64,000 nt of DNA, from NCBI RefSeq assembly GCF_000220505.1, contig NZ_AFPJ01000043.1, positions 62,001 to 126,000 of the forward strand, read 5' to 3'. The position numbers were made by a program, and so were the translations under genes. Position 1 is the stretch's first letter. Each line of letters begins with the position of its first letter. This document shows, piece after piece, positions 45,461 through 54,646 of this stretch. The stretch comes from Microbulbifer agarilyticus S89. GTDB taxonomy: Bacteria; Pseudomonadota; Gammaproteobacteria; Pseudomonadales; Cellvibrionaceae. The notes below the pieces were generated by a model. The model was not told where the DNA came from and did no database searches. It saw only the letters and a list, made by a program, of their open reading frames with translations.

Positions 45461-46876
45461 TCACAGCTTGTAAGCGCGCTTCGCCAGGTTATAGGCGAGG
45501 TCCTCCGCCAGCTCGAACGCCTCGGACTCTTGCAAGCGGTGCTCTGCCACCAGCTGCGCCAACCACACGCAGTCCATGCGTCGCGCGACGTCGTGACGCG
45601 CGGGTATCGACAGAAATGCCCGGGTATCGTCGTTGAAACCGACGGTGTTGTAGAAGCCGGCAGTTTCGGTCACCTGCTCGCGGAAGCGGCGCATACCTTC
45701 GGGGCTATCGTGGAACCACCAGGCGGGGCCGAGCTTCAGTGCCGGGTAATGGCCAGCCAATGGCGCCAGCTCGCGGCTGTAGCTGGTTTCATCCAGGGTG
45801 AACAAAATGATGCTCAACTGCGACTCGTTACCCACGGCTTCCAGCAATGGTTGCAGCGCCTGCACATACTCGGTTTGCAGCGGAATATCGCAACCCTTGT
45901 CGCGGCCGAAGCGCTGGAACACGCCGGTATTGTGATTGCGGTAAGACCCGGGATGGATTTGCATCACCAGGCCATCCTCGATACTCATGCGCGCCATTTC
46001 CGTCAGCATATGTGCGCGGAACAGTTCAGCGTCGGCTGCACTGCAATCGCCGCCTTGTACCCTGTTGAACAATGCCTCGGCCTGAGCCGGTGACAGGTTG
46101 GCGGTGGCGGCCGTGGGGTGGCCGTGATCGGTGGAAGTTGCTCCCATCTCCTTGAAGAAGGCACGGCGGTTGCGCAGGGCGGCGAGATAGCCGGACCAGC
46201 TGCTCGTGTCTTCACCGGTAATTTCTGCGAGCTTTGCCAGGTTATCGGCAAAGCCTTCAAACTCCGGGTCCAGCACCGGATCCGGGCGGAAAGCGGTGAT
46301 CACGCGCCCGGCCCAGCCGCTCTCGCGAATTTTCTGGTGGTGACGCAAGTCATCCAGCGGTGATTCGGTAGTGGCTAGCACTTCGATATTGAAGCGTTCA
46401 AACAGTGCGCGCGGCAAAAATTCTGGCGTACTCAGGTAGCTGTCGATGCGTGCGTAGTAGGTTTCAGCGGTATCTCCGTTGAGCTGCACATCCAGGTCGA
46501 ATACATCGTGGAATACCGTATCCAGCCAGATACGCGAGGGCGTGCCGCGGAACAGGTGATAATTTTCTGCAAACCGCTGCCAGATTTTGCGCGGGTCCTG
46601 CTCTACGGGTGAGCCGTCCTGGCTGCGAATGCCCAATTGCTCCAGCGGAATACCCTGGGAATACAGCATGCGGAACACGTAGTGGTCCGGTCGAATCAGT
46701 AAATCCGCTGGATTGCCAAAGGGCTGGTTGTCGGCAAACCAGGCCGGGTCGGTATGGCCATGCGGGCTGATAATCGGCAGTTCTTTCACGCTCTGGTACA
46801 GGTTACGTGCGATATCCCGGATATTGGTATCTGCGGGAAACAGGCGATCGGGGTGCAGTATCAGGGGATTTGTCAT
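45461..46876 (-). CDS. uxaC: Glucuronate isomerase
   Basis: 471 residues, amidohydrolase-like metalloenzyme. ISPHGHTDPAWFADN holds the metal-binding HxH, with MQIHPGSYRNHNTG and FTLDETSYSRELAPLAG further on; full-length match to UxaC. Isomerises D-glucuronate to D-fructuronate (and galacturonate to tagaturonate). With UxuB and UxuA in the same cluster the glucuronate branch is favoured. Followed closely by uxuB. Initiates at ATG 46876. Confidence 0.95.
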   Translation of the reverse strand: MTNPLILHPDRLFPADTNIRDIARNLYQSVKELPIISPHGHTDPAWFADNQPFGNPADLLIRPDHYVFRMLYSQGIPLEQLGIRSQDGSPVEQDPRKIWQRFAENYHLFRGTPSRIWLDTVFHDVFDLDVQLNGDTAETYYARIDSYLSTPEFLPRALFERFNIEVLATTESPLDDLRHHQKIRESGWAGRVITAFRPDPVLDPEFEGFADNLAKLAEITGEDTSSWSGYLAALRNRRAFFKEMGATSTDHGHPTAATANLSPAQAEALFNRVQGGDCSAADAELFRAHMLTEMARMSIEDGLVMQIHPGSYRNHNTGVFQRFGRDKGCDIPLQTEYVQALQPLLEAVGNESQLSIILFTLDETSYSRELAPLAGHYPALKLGPAWWFHDSPEGMRRFREQVTETAGFYNTVGFNDDTRAFLSIPARHDVARRMDCVWLAQLVAEHRLQESEAFELAEDLAYNLAKRAYKL

Positions 46877-46946
46877 TGTGAGATTTCCAGTGCTGCTTAA
46901 TCTGTTGGTAAATTATCTGTCATGCATTGAAGAGCGTGTTTGTGCA

Positions 46947-48131
46947 TTACCGTACCGGTGTCAGACGCGGATCGAATGGCAATGCGTGATTTTGGTGAAG
47001 GCTCTGCCACGCCTCGGTAAACAGTGTATCGTTGTAAACCCGCTGTGCGGTATACAGCGTACTCGCTGCTCTCAACGGGTCGAAGCCATATTTCTCTTTA
47101 TGCGACCAGGTTTCTGGGGCGAGTACGGTTTCTGCAATTAATGCATAACCTTGTTTCAGTGCGTGGCCATCTACCGAGTAATTCCAGATATCCACGCCGG
47201 CAGTTTCGCCCAAGCGACCCAGCAGGTTATACGCCTCCAGGTTGAAGTTTGCGTAGTGCCAGGGGCGGGTGCGCTCAAACTCGGCATGTTGGTTGCCATG
47301 GCGATCAAACTGGCTACCGATGCGGCGCATCTGGGTAATGCGCAGGCGGCGTTTTGCGGTGGGCATATCTTCGGTAAACAAAGCATAGGCAACCACTTGC
47401 GCGTCGAACCAGGTACCATGGTTGTTGTGCCAGTTGTCCTCTTCAAAGCCATTATCACTGGTGCGTAACCAGTGGTTGAAGTCGGCATACCATTGGCGAA
47501 TTTGTTGTTGCTCCTGCGCACTTAATTGTGAACCCAGTAGCGTAATTGCATCAATGATGGGGATCAGAAAGCGCGCTTCGATAATGCCGATGCCGCGCCC
47601 GGTAGTGATACCCGGAATGGCCTGTGCGTGCTGGAAATTCGGGTTCATGCGAGTGTCCTGGTCAATAAACCAGGTGCGCAGCAATTGACGTGCTTTCCTG
47701 CCGTAGCGCAGTTCGCCGGTAAAGTGGAAAGCGAGGGCCAGCGCAGTGACATCGCGACTCAGCGCGACCAGGCGACGGTTGTCACCAGCCTGGGTATTTA
47801 TCTCCGGGTTGCGCTCGCCATCGCGGCGGATGTACGGCAATCCGTTTTCGGTATTTGGGTTTGGCCACCAGTAGGGCCCGAGACTGTAGTAGTCATGGGG
47901 GTCTTTACTGTCTGCCAGAGATTTTTTGTCGGTAACGGAATACAGCGGCTTGCGCAGTGCCTGTTCGGCGTTCTGTACAAGTGCTGCGATGGTTGAGGGT
48001 TCTTCAGCTATTGCCGCAAGAGCCTCGCGCTCAAGGACCAGAAGTGATGCCGTTTCCTGTTGTGCCCACGTAGCCTGAACAACCAGAAACAGGCTCAGCA
48101 GGAGTGATAGCTGGAAACTGGTGCGCGACAT
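46947..48131 (-). CDS. Secreted alginate-lyase-fold polysaccharide lyase (PL5/PL38-like)
   Basis: 394 residues with a signal peptide (MSRTSFQLSLLLSLFLVVQATWAQ). Alpha/alpha toroid pattern of the Alginate_lyase Pfam family, with FQHAQAIPGITTGRGIGIIEAR and NNHGTWFDAQVVAYALF (Asn/His/Tyr candidates for catalysis). The family also includes glucuronan lyases (PL38), and the surrounding glucuronate genes favour that activity over alginate. It would make unsaturated uronic ends for the GH105 enzyme. ATG at 48131 after GGGAGA. Preceded by the terminator of the TonB receptor gene, so a separate promoter is needed. Confidence 0.82.
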   Translation of the reverse strand: MSRTSFQLSLLLSLFLVVQATWAQQETASLLVLEREALAAIAEEPSTIAALVQNAEQALRKPLYSVTDKKSLADSKDPHDYYSLGPYWWPNPNTENGLPYIRRDGERNPEINTQAGDNRRLVALSRDVTALALAFHFTGELRYGRKARQLLRTWFIDQDTRMNPNFQHAQAIPGITTGRGIGIIEARFLIPIIDAITLLGSQLSAQEQQQIRQWYADFNHWLRTSDNGFEEDNWHNNHGTWFDAQVVAYALFTEDMPTAKRRLRITQMRRIGSQFDRHGNQHAEFERTRPWHYANFNLEAYNLLGRLGETAGVDIWNYSVDGHALKQGYALIAETVLAPETWSHKEKYGFDPLRAASTLYTAQRVYNDTLFTEAWQSLHQNHALPFDPRLTPVR

Positions 48132-48165
48132 CGAGTGTCTCCCGGGTTGTTTAGGCGTGTTCGTG

Positions 48166-48192
48166 AAAAAGGGACCCACAGGGGTCCCTTTT
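48166..48192 (-). terminator. Rho-independent terminator of the TonB receptor gene
   Basis: AAAAGGGACCC, ACAG, GGGTCCCTTTT: 11-bp stem with A/T tails, 27 nt after the receptor stop. Separates receptor and lyase transcripts. Confidence 0.9.
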
Positions 48193-48218
48193 CATTTGGC
48201 GATCTGACCACAATCGAC

Positions 48219-51176
48219 TTAGAAGAACTTGTACTTCGCTTGCATTACGAAGATGCGTCCATCGAAGTGGGTGGCACGTGGCTGGAATTCCGTGTCCTGG
48301 TATTCCTCATACAGTGCTTCGGTCAGGTTGTAGCCTTTCAGCGACAGCGAGAAGTTGTCGGTCACGTTATAGTAGGCGGAGAGGTCAACCCGGCCCGCGG
48401 CTTTAACGTTTTTGTTTCCTTCACCGTTAAAGGTGCCCACACTTTCCAGCTCGTATTCACTGCGATAGTTGTAGGCGAGACGGATGCCGAAAGGGCCGTC
48501 TTCCCAGTATCCGATAACGTTGTAGGTGTCATCAGAGATACCCGGAATACGCGCGTCGAGCGGTGCGTCCTGGGAAGTACTGGAGTAGTTCACGATACCG
48601 CCGAAACCATTCCATGGGGCGGGCAGGAAGCTGAGGTTCTGCTGTACAGAGACTTCATAACCGCGTACTTCAATCTGCTCGTCCACGTTCTGGATCTTGC
48701 TGATGCTCACCTGGTCACCGGCCATGATGTAGTCCGCATCGATTGCATCGTAAGCGTCGACACCGTTGGTTAGGCAGTTGCCGTTCTGAACAGAGAGGCT
48801 ACCTACATTCACGTCGTAGCTGGAAAGCAACCCGGCATCACAGCTATCCACTGCAGTGAAGAAGTTGTCGATCTTCTTCTGGAAAGCGGCAAAGGTAATG
48901 GCGCTGCCTTCGCGGTTATACCATTCCAGTGACACGTCGTAGGAGCGTGCAGTGAAGGGTTCCACGTCGGCACCCGGCAGGCGGATATTCACTTCCCCCG
49001 GGCGAGAGGAGATGGTCGTGGCCGGCGTTGCCGCACGCACGTTCGGGCGTGAAATCGATTCGCCGTAAGCGACACGCAGCACCAGGTCTTCACGCAGGTC
49101 CATCGCCAGGTTCAGGCTCGGCAGCAGGAAGTCGTAATCGTTCTCTACCGCGCGCTGTTCCGGATTGTTGATGTCGGTCGCACCGAACGCATAGTAAGGC
49201 GATTCTGCGGTCTGCTCGGAGTTCACATAGCGCACGCCGACGTTACCGGAAACCGGCATTTCGGCGACGGCGAATTCCAGGTCGGCCATCAGGTACAGTG
49301 CGGAAGTATCCAGGTCCACGTCGTACACCAGGCCGGCACTCTGTTGGCCGCCACGGGCGATCAGGCCGGTGGTCGGTACGCGTACGGGAATTTCACCGGT
49401 CACGGGGTCCGGAGCAACATTACCAATGGAGGCGGCGGCCTGTGCATTGATTGCGTCTACATCCAGCGCGAACCAGCCAGCACCGGCACCGGCGAAGCCC
49501 GGAGCCTCACCACCAAAGAAGTTGCCTTCGCTGACATAGGCTGGATTGCCGATGGCGGCGTCGTTGAGGATGCCGTTCAGGTCAATACCGGTGGGCGAGC
49601 TGCGCAGACGATCGGAGTCCTGCGTTTGGTTGGAGTAGCGATAGCCAAAGGAGACTGCGGACACTACCGGCAACTCCAGTGCACGCTTGGCATTCAGTTC
49701 AAAGGAATTGGCTTCGGTTTCCAGGGTTTCGTAGGTGCCGGTAATCAGCGCCTGGATATTGGAATTATCCACAAGGGTGGTAACACCGGAGCCGCTCAGG
49801 GTGTCTTTGACCAGCCACTCACCTTCGAGGCTGATATTTTCCAGGCCCTGGAATTCAGTGACGAAGTTACCCACATCCCCTTCACCGGTATACAAACGCC
49901 CGGAAACACCGCTGCTGCCCGCTTTAAAGATCGGGGTGTAGAATAGCTCGCTCCAATTGTTTTCCGCGGATGAGAGCGATACCAGTCCATCGACAGTCCA
50001 GTCGTCGTTTGACCACTCGGCATCCATCAACACGGCTTGTGACTGTTCGTAGGTATCCCAGATACGCGAGGTGTTGCGGTAATCCACATCCGCAAACAGG
50101 ATATCGGACACGGTATAAATCGGGTTGCCGTCGTCGTCTACCTTGCCGGTGTTGCGCGGATCACTGTTGGGGGTGATTACGGTACCGCCACTACGGGTAC
50201 GCAGGTCGAGTTCCTGCTGGCCATTGTCGTTCATGTCGCGCTCGGTATAGAGCACATTCAGGCCGAGCTTCAGGTTATCGGTTGCCTGGAATTCCACACC
50301 GCCGGAGAAGGAAGTACGTGAACCTTCGTTAATTTCAGAGCCCTGGCGCAGTTCACCGGGCATACGCACTACAGCATTGTCCGGCAGGTTGTTTGCTGCG
50401 GCCCAGGTCGCGAAGTCCTCACCATTGGCGCCGACGAAGTTGTCATTGGTCGGGATATTGGTGTAGCGGTTGATCTTAACCGTATCGCGGCGGAAGGTTT
50501 GCTCGGAAGTGGCGAGCGTCGCGGTGACCGCGAGCTGGTCGCTGATCAGGTGCTTGGAACCGGATAGAACCATTTCACTGTCAACCGCATCGGACAGCTG
50601 CTCGGCACGGCCTGCGACCGACAGATCCAGGCGGCCATCTTTTTTATCCAACGCGCGCGGCAGGACCAGGTCCACGGTACCGGCAATACCGCCTTCCTGC
50701 ATGGCTGCGGTCTGGGTCTTGATCACATTAGTACCGTTAAATACTGCTGGATCGAATGCGCCGAACGGATTGGGTGCACCGAATGCCTTGGTGCTGCGTG
50801 CCGGGCTGGCGAAAGTCTGGCCGTTCGCGGTGGTCTGTACAAAACCGGATGGCATTCCGCGTAGGTTGATACTGGACTCGCGGCGCTCACCTTCCCGGTT
50901 TAGCTGGACACCAGCAACAGCCTGGAGGGCTTCACCCATATCGAGTGCGGGCAGGGTGCCGATGTCGTCAGCGGAAATACCGTCGACAATCGTGGAAGCG
51001 TTGCGTTTTACATCCAGCGCGTTATCCAGGTTGCGCTGGAATTGCGCGGTCACGACGACCTCCTCCAGTTCGCTGCCTTCCTGGGCCATTACAGGAGAAA
51101 CCGCAAGGGCGATCACGCTGCTGAGAAGGGTTTTGGTAAATCGCGGGCGTGAAGATTGGTTGTTATCAGTTGTCAT
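48219..51176 (-). CDS. TonB-dependent receptor of the uronate locus
   Basis: 985 residues. Signal peptide to about residue 36 (ends SPVMAQ), TonB box ELEEVVVTAQ, plug domain with DIGTLPALDMGEALQAVAGVQLNREGERRESSINLRGMPSGF, a long barrel and terminal Phe (KYKFF). This larger type with a long, Asp-rich barrel is typical of carbohydrate-uptake receptors of marine gammaproteobacteria. It should import uronate oligosaccharides. ATG at 51176. A TGG-N5-CCA operator candidate lies 128 nt upstream. Confidence 0.93.
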   Translation of the reverse strand: MTTDNNQSSRPRFTKTLLSSVIALAVSPVMAQEGSELEEVVVTAQFQRNLDNALDVKRNASTIVDGISADDIGTLPALDMGEALQAVAGVQLNREGERRESSINLRGMPSGFVQTTANGQTFASPARSTKAFGAPNPFGAFDPAVFNGTNVIKTQTAAMQEGGIAGTVDLVLPRALDKKDGRLDLSVAGRAEQLSDAVDSEMVLSGSKHLISDQLAVTATLATSEQTFRRDTVKINRYTNIPTNDNFVGANGEDFATWAAANNLPDNAVVRMPGELRQGSEINEGSRTSFSGGVEFQATDNLKLGLNVLYTERDMNDNGQQELDLRTRSGGTVITPNSDPRNTGKVDDDGNPIYTVSDILFADVDYRNTSRIWDTYEQSQAVLMDAEWSNDDWTVDGLVSLSSAENNWSELFYTPIFKAGSSGVSGRLYTGEGDVGNFVTEFQGLENISLEGEWLVKDTLSGSGVTTLVDNSNIQALITGTYETLETEANSFELNAKRALELPVVSAVSFGYRYSNQTQDSDRLRSSPTGIDLNGILNDAAIGNPAYVSEGNFFGGEAPGFAGAGAGWFALDVDAINAQAAASIGNVAPDPVTGEIPVRVPTTGLIARGGQQSAGLVYDVDLDTSALYLMADLEFAVAEMPVSGNVGVRYVNSEQTAESPYYAFGATDINNPEQRAVENDYDFLLPSLNLAMDLREDLVLRVAYGESISRPNVRAATPATTISSRPGEVNIRLPGADVEPFTARSYDVSLEWYNREGSAITFAAFQKKIDNFFTAVDSCDAGLLSSYDVNVGSLSVQNGNCLTNGVDAYDAIDADYIMAGDQVSISKIQNVDEQIEVRGYEVSVQQNLSFLPAPWNGFGGIVNYSSTSQDAPLDARIPGISDDTYNVIGYWEDGPFGIRLAYNYRSEYELESVGTFNGEGNKNVKAAGRVDLSAYYNVTDNFSLSLKGYNLTEALYEEYQDTEFQPRATHFDGRIFVMQAKYKFF

Positions 51177-51303
51177 GCTCAGGTCCCCGAAAGGTTGACT
51201 TGTTATTTTGATGTCTCTTCTGACCGGACCGCTGTCAGATCCCATCATCGCATTACTGTTGACGGGTATACGCATGGTTCCCTAAAAATGACAAGCCGTC
51301 AAG

Positions 51304-51314
51304 TGGCCTGACCA
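51304..51314. promoter_or_regulatory. FCD-type operator candidate, TonB receptor promoter
   Basis: TGGCCTGACCA with preceding AG: the same 13-mer AGTGGCCTGACCA occurs at 56199-56211. The TGG-N5-CCA geometry is the usual half-site pair of FadR/FCD regulators. Confidence 0.6.
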
Positions 51315-51376
51315 TCTTACATGTTGGCTCCTGTCATCATATTCAACCCCTATCTTGCCCGGGTACCCGGCGCCCT

Positions 51377-53818
51377 CTAAGGGGCGGCGGGCAGGGTCAG
51401 GTAGACCCCTTTTATGTTTTGGGCGCGGAATTCTACGGTAGTCGCCCGAGTTCCGGGGGTAAAGTCGATTTGGGCCACACCGTTGGCCATCTCGATAATG
51501 CTGGAACCGGTGTAGGTACCGAGGTTCTGCGCCAGTGCACCGTCGCCATCCAGTGTGGAGAAATAGGCGCGGTCATTGAACTGCACCGCACGCCGCCCTT
51601 TGGCATCCAGTGCCTCCGCGGTAATGCGGTAGTGGTCGGGGGCAAGCAGCTCGGACGTCATCACCACTTTGGCGACCGGGGCCGGCTCGCCGATATGGTA
51701 AGTCAGGGTCATGGCATCGCTGACGGGTTCACGATTTGCGGTAAATCCCTGTACCCGCAGCTGGTTGTCGCCCTCGCTAAACGGTACCTGCCACACCAGG
51801 CCATGTGCAGGGAATTTGCCTACGATCCGCTGCTTGCGCCCAAGGCTTTCGCCGTTCAGGAACAACTCGGCGGAATCCGTATTGCAGTACACATGCACCG
51901 GGCGGCCGCGCTTATCGCCAAAGCGCACCGTCCAGCTGTGGGACTCGATACGGCAGAACGGCTGCTCGGCCCAGTAGCTGGCAAATACCCAGTAGGCGTC
52001 TTTGGGGGTGCCGGCACGGTCCACCAGTCCCTTTTGGTTCACGTAGGGCAGGGGGTTCTCTGGGCGCAGCGGTGTGCCGAAGTCCTTGAACGCCCACTGT
52101 GCGTTGCCGGCGAAATTATCCTGGCTTTCGCTCACCGACAGGTGCCAGTCGAACAGGTCGACTATGTAGCTTTCATTCCAGTCGCTGTCCTTGGCCACGC
52201 TTTTGACCACTGCCTGGTTCATTGCCTCGGCCACCGATACCTGCGCATCGATAAATCCTTCGGGCCCCAGTGGCGTTTCCGTGTGGCGACCGCGATGGCT
52301 GGAGCCACCGTATTCCATATGCAAAAACGCCGGATATTTTTCTTGGGCGCTGGTGATCGCTTCGCGGTATTGGCCATAGGCGCCGCCGTACCATCCTGCC
52401 CATATTGAGGGCGAGAAGGCATCCACAATATCGGCACCGGGATAGTATTTGCGAATGGTGGTGAGACGCGATGGATCCATAGCCTTCACCTGCTGGTTTA
52501 ATTTCTCCAGGAACGGCAGAATTTTTTCGTCATCACCACCACCGGGAAAATCTTCTTCCCAGTACATTTCGTTGCCCAGCGACCAGAAGGCAATGCTCGG
52601 GTGATTGCGGTTCTGAGTGATTTGTTGCTGCAGCAGGCGCTCGGTGTTCTGTTGCCACTCGCTGCCGCCCATGCCGCCGCGGCACCAGGGCAATTCATCC
52701 CACAGGATCAACCCCAGCTCATCCGCCGCGCGGTAGATTTCCGGGTCCTGGGGGTAGTGCCCAAGGCGCACGAAGTTTGCGCCCATATCTTTGATTTGCT
52801 GCATATCCGCACGGTGTTGCGCATTGCTGAGCGCAGCACCGATCCCGGCGTGCTCTTCATGGCGATGGGTACCGCGTATCAGCAGGCGCTTGCCATTGAT
52901 GAAGAACCCTTGGCCCGCGGGCATGGAAAACCAGCGGTAGCCAAAGCGCTGCCGTGCACTGTGCAGAGGTTTTCCGCGCGCATCGCGCAGCTCTGCCGTG
53001 ACCGAATACAGTGCGGGGGATGAAGGTGACCAGAGGCTAGGTTCGGTAATTTCGGGCAACTCTACCATCACCTTGTCGCCGGCATTTTCCAGCGAGGCTT
53101 GCCGCGTGCTGACCAACCGCTGTTTGGGATCACGCAACTCCAGGTGCAGCGTATGTGCCTGTGGTTCCAGCTGGTCCAGCGCCACGGTCACGCGGGTTTC
53201 TGCAGACTGCTTGCTGACGGCAGGCGTGTCGATGGTGAGGGACTGAATATGGCTCGCCGGTAATGGCAGCAGCCATACATCGCGGGTCAGTCCGCCATGA
53301 ATAAAAAAGTCCGCCTTTTGTGACGGGATCAGGTTGCGGTCGTAGGCGTTGGAAACCCGCACCTGCAGCAGGTTGTCGCCCGCGCGCAGCTGCTCGGTCA
53401 GCTCGACGGTAAAGCCGAGGTAACCGCCAATGTGCTCACCGATTTTCTCACCGTTCAGGTAGACCCACGCCTTCTGGTTGGCGCCTTCAAAGTGCAGCTT
53501 GTAGCGCGGCGCGCGCTGTGCGGCACTAGGCAGGCGGAATGTTTTGCTATACCAGCCCGCCGCACGTCGATAACCGGGCAGTGGGTCGACGGTGTCTGTC
53601 GCATTCCACGTGTGCGGCAGGGTCACCGCCACAGCGCCAGCCGTGTTCACCGCTGGTGGGGTGGTGCGCTCATCTTGCAGGTAATACCAGCCGTCATTAA
53701 ACCGCTGTTTTCCATCGTTGGATGCGGCAAAAACACTGGAGAAAAACAGGCAAAAAAAAGCACCGCAGAATAATACTGCGGTGCTGGAAGTTGAGGATGA
53801 GTCCCCGGTGCGTTGCAT
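51377..53818 (-). CDS. GH2-family exo-glycosidase, secreted
   Basis: 813 residues. Signal peptide, then the sugar-binding, Ig-like and TIM-barrel domains of GH2. Catalytic acid/base is in SLGNEMYW (Glu of NE) and the nucleophile in FLHMEYGG (Glu). The family covers beta-galactosidase, beta-glucuronidase and beta-mannosidase; within a glucuronate locus a beta-glucuronidase or beta-galactosidase acting on oligosaccharides is plausible. C-terminal beta domains reach residue 813. 42 nt after kduD in the same operon. Confidence 0.9.
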   Translation of the reverse strand: MQRTGDSSSTSSTAVLFCGAFFCLFFSSVFAASNDGKQRFNDGWYYLQDERTTPPAVNTAGAVAVTLPHTWNATDTVDPLPGYRRAAGWYSKTFRLPSAAQRAPRYKLHFEGANQKAWVYLNGEKIGEHIGGYLGFTVELTEQLRAGDNLLQVRVSNAYDRNLIPSQKADFFIHGGLTRDVWLLPLPASHIQSLTIDTPAVSKQSAETRVTVALDQLEPQAHTLHLELRDPKQRLVSTRQASLENAGDKVMVELPEITEPSLWSPSSPALYSVTAELRDARGKPLHSARQRFGYRWFSMPAGQGFFINGKRLLIRGTHRHEEHAGIGAALSNAQHRADMQQIKDMGANFVRLGHYPQDPEIYRAADELGLILWDELPWCRGGMGGSEWQQNTERLLQQQITQNRNHPSIAFWSLGNEMYWEEDFPGGGDDEKILPFLEKLNQQVKAMDPSRLTTIRKYYPGADIVDAFSPSIWAGWYGGAYGQYREAITSAQEKYPAFLHMEYGGSSHRGRHTETPLGPEGFIDAQVSVAEAMNQAVVKSVAKDSDWNESYIVDLFDWHLSVSESQDNFAGNAQWAFKDFGTPLRPENPLPYVNQKGLVDRAGTPKDAYWVFASYWAEQPFCRIESHSWTVRFGDKRGRPVHVYCNTDSAELFLNGESLGRKQRIVGKFPAHGLVWQVPFSEGDNQLRVQGFTANREPVSDAMTLTYHIGEPAPVAKVVMTSELLAPDHYRITAEALDAKGRRAVQFNDRAYFSTLDGDGALAQNLGTYTGSSIIEMANGVAQIDFTPGTRATTVEFRAQNIKGVYLTLPAAP

Positions 53819-53860
53819 GGTTGGCTCCGTTTTTGATTTCGTTATTGGATTGCCGAATTT

Positions 53861-54646
53861 TTATCGGGCCATCCAGCCTCCATCGACGAGCATCACATGC
53901 CCATTCATATAGTCTGCGGCCCTCGAGGCGAGAAACACCGCCGCGCCTGCCAGATCGTCCGGGGCACCCCAGCGTCCGGCGGGAATGCGCGCACTGATCG
54001 ACTCGAAACGATCGGCATCTGCGCGCAAATTGGCGGTGTTGTCCGTGGCAAAATATCCCGGTGCGATGGCGTTTACCTGGATGTTGTCTGATGCCCACTC
54101 ATTTGCCAGTGCCTTGGTAAGCTGTGCTACTGCGCCTTTACTGGCGGCATACGCCGGTACGGTAATGCCGCCGGAAAAACTTAACAGCGAAGCGATATTG
54201 ATGATCTTGCCGGAGCCCTGCGCGAGCATTTGCTGGCCGGCGGCGCGGCACAGGCGAAAAACCCCGTTCAGGTTGGTGTCGATCACCGCCAGCCAGTCCA
54301 CGTCGGAGGTATCCGCGGCAGGGGCACGGCGGATGGTGCCGGCGTTATTTACTAGAATATCGACGGTGTTGCCATCCTGTGCAATCTGCGCGAACAGTGC
54401 ATCGATTTGCGTCGGGTCTGACTGGTCGCACCCATAGGCCTGGGCTTGCGCGCCGGCCTCTTGCAGTGCCAGCACGGTTTCTGCCGCGCTTTCCGCGCGG
54501 CTGCCCACTGCCAGTACTTTCGCTCCGGCCTGCCCCAGTGCCATGGCCATGGCACGGCCCAGGCCGCGGCTGGCACCGGTAACCAGCGCCGTTTTTCCGT
54601 TGAGCCCAAATTGCTGCTGCAAATAGTCCTGGCTGGCCTGGCTCAT
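53861..54646 (-). CDS. kduD: 2-dehydro-3-deoxy-D-gluconate 5-dehydrogenase
   Basis: 261 residues, short-chain dehydrogenase with TGASRGLG (NAD site), NNAGTIRRAP and the catalytic YAASK. Resembles KduD, which reduces 3-deoxy-D-glycero-2,5-hexodiulosonate to KDG after KduI. Its start overlaps the stop of the GH105 gene as ATGA (54643-54646), so the two are translationally coupled. Downstream gap to the GH2 gene is 42 nt. Confidence 0.92.
   Translation of the reverse strand: MSQASQDYLQQQFGLNGKTALVTGASRGLGRAMAMALGQAGAKVLAVGSRAESAAETVLALQEAGAQAQAYGCDQSDPTQIDALFAQIAQDGNTVDILVNNAGTIRRAPAADTSDVDWLAVIDTNLNGVFRLCRAAGQQMLAQGSGKIINIASLLSFSGGITVPAYAASKGAVAQLTKALANEWASDNIQVNAIAPGYFATDNTANLRADADRFESISARIPAGRWGAPDDLAGAAVFLASRAADYMNGHVMLVDGGWMAR

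Noticed and set aside
46947-48131. Alginate utilization as the purpose of the locus because of the alginate-lyase fold
   Set aside because: No PL7, PL17, DehR or other alginate pathway genes; surrounding genes are uxaC, uxuA, uxuB, GH105 and kdu.
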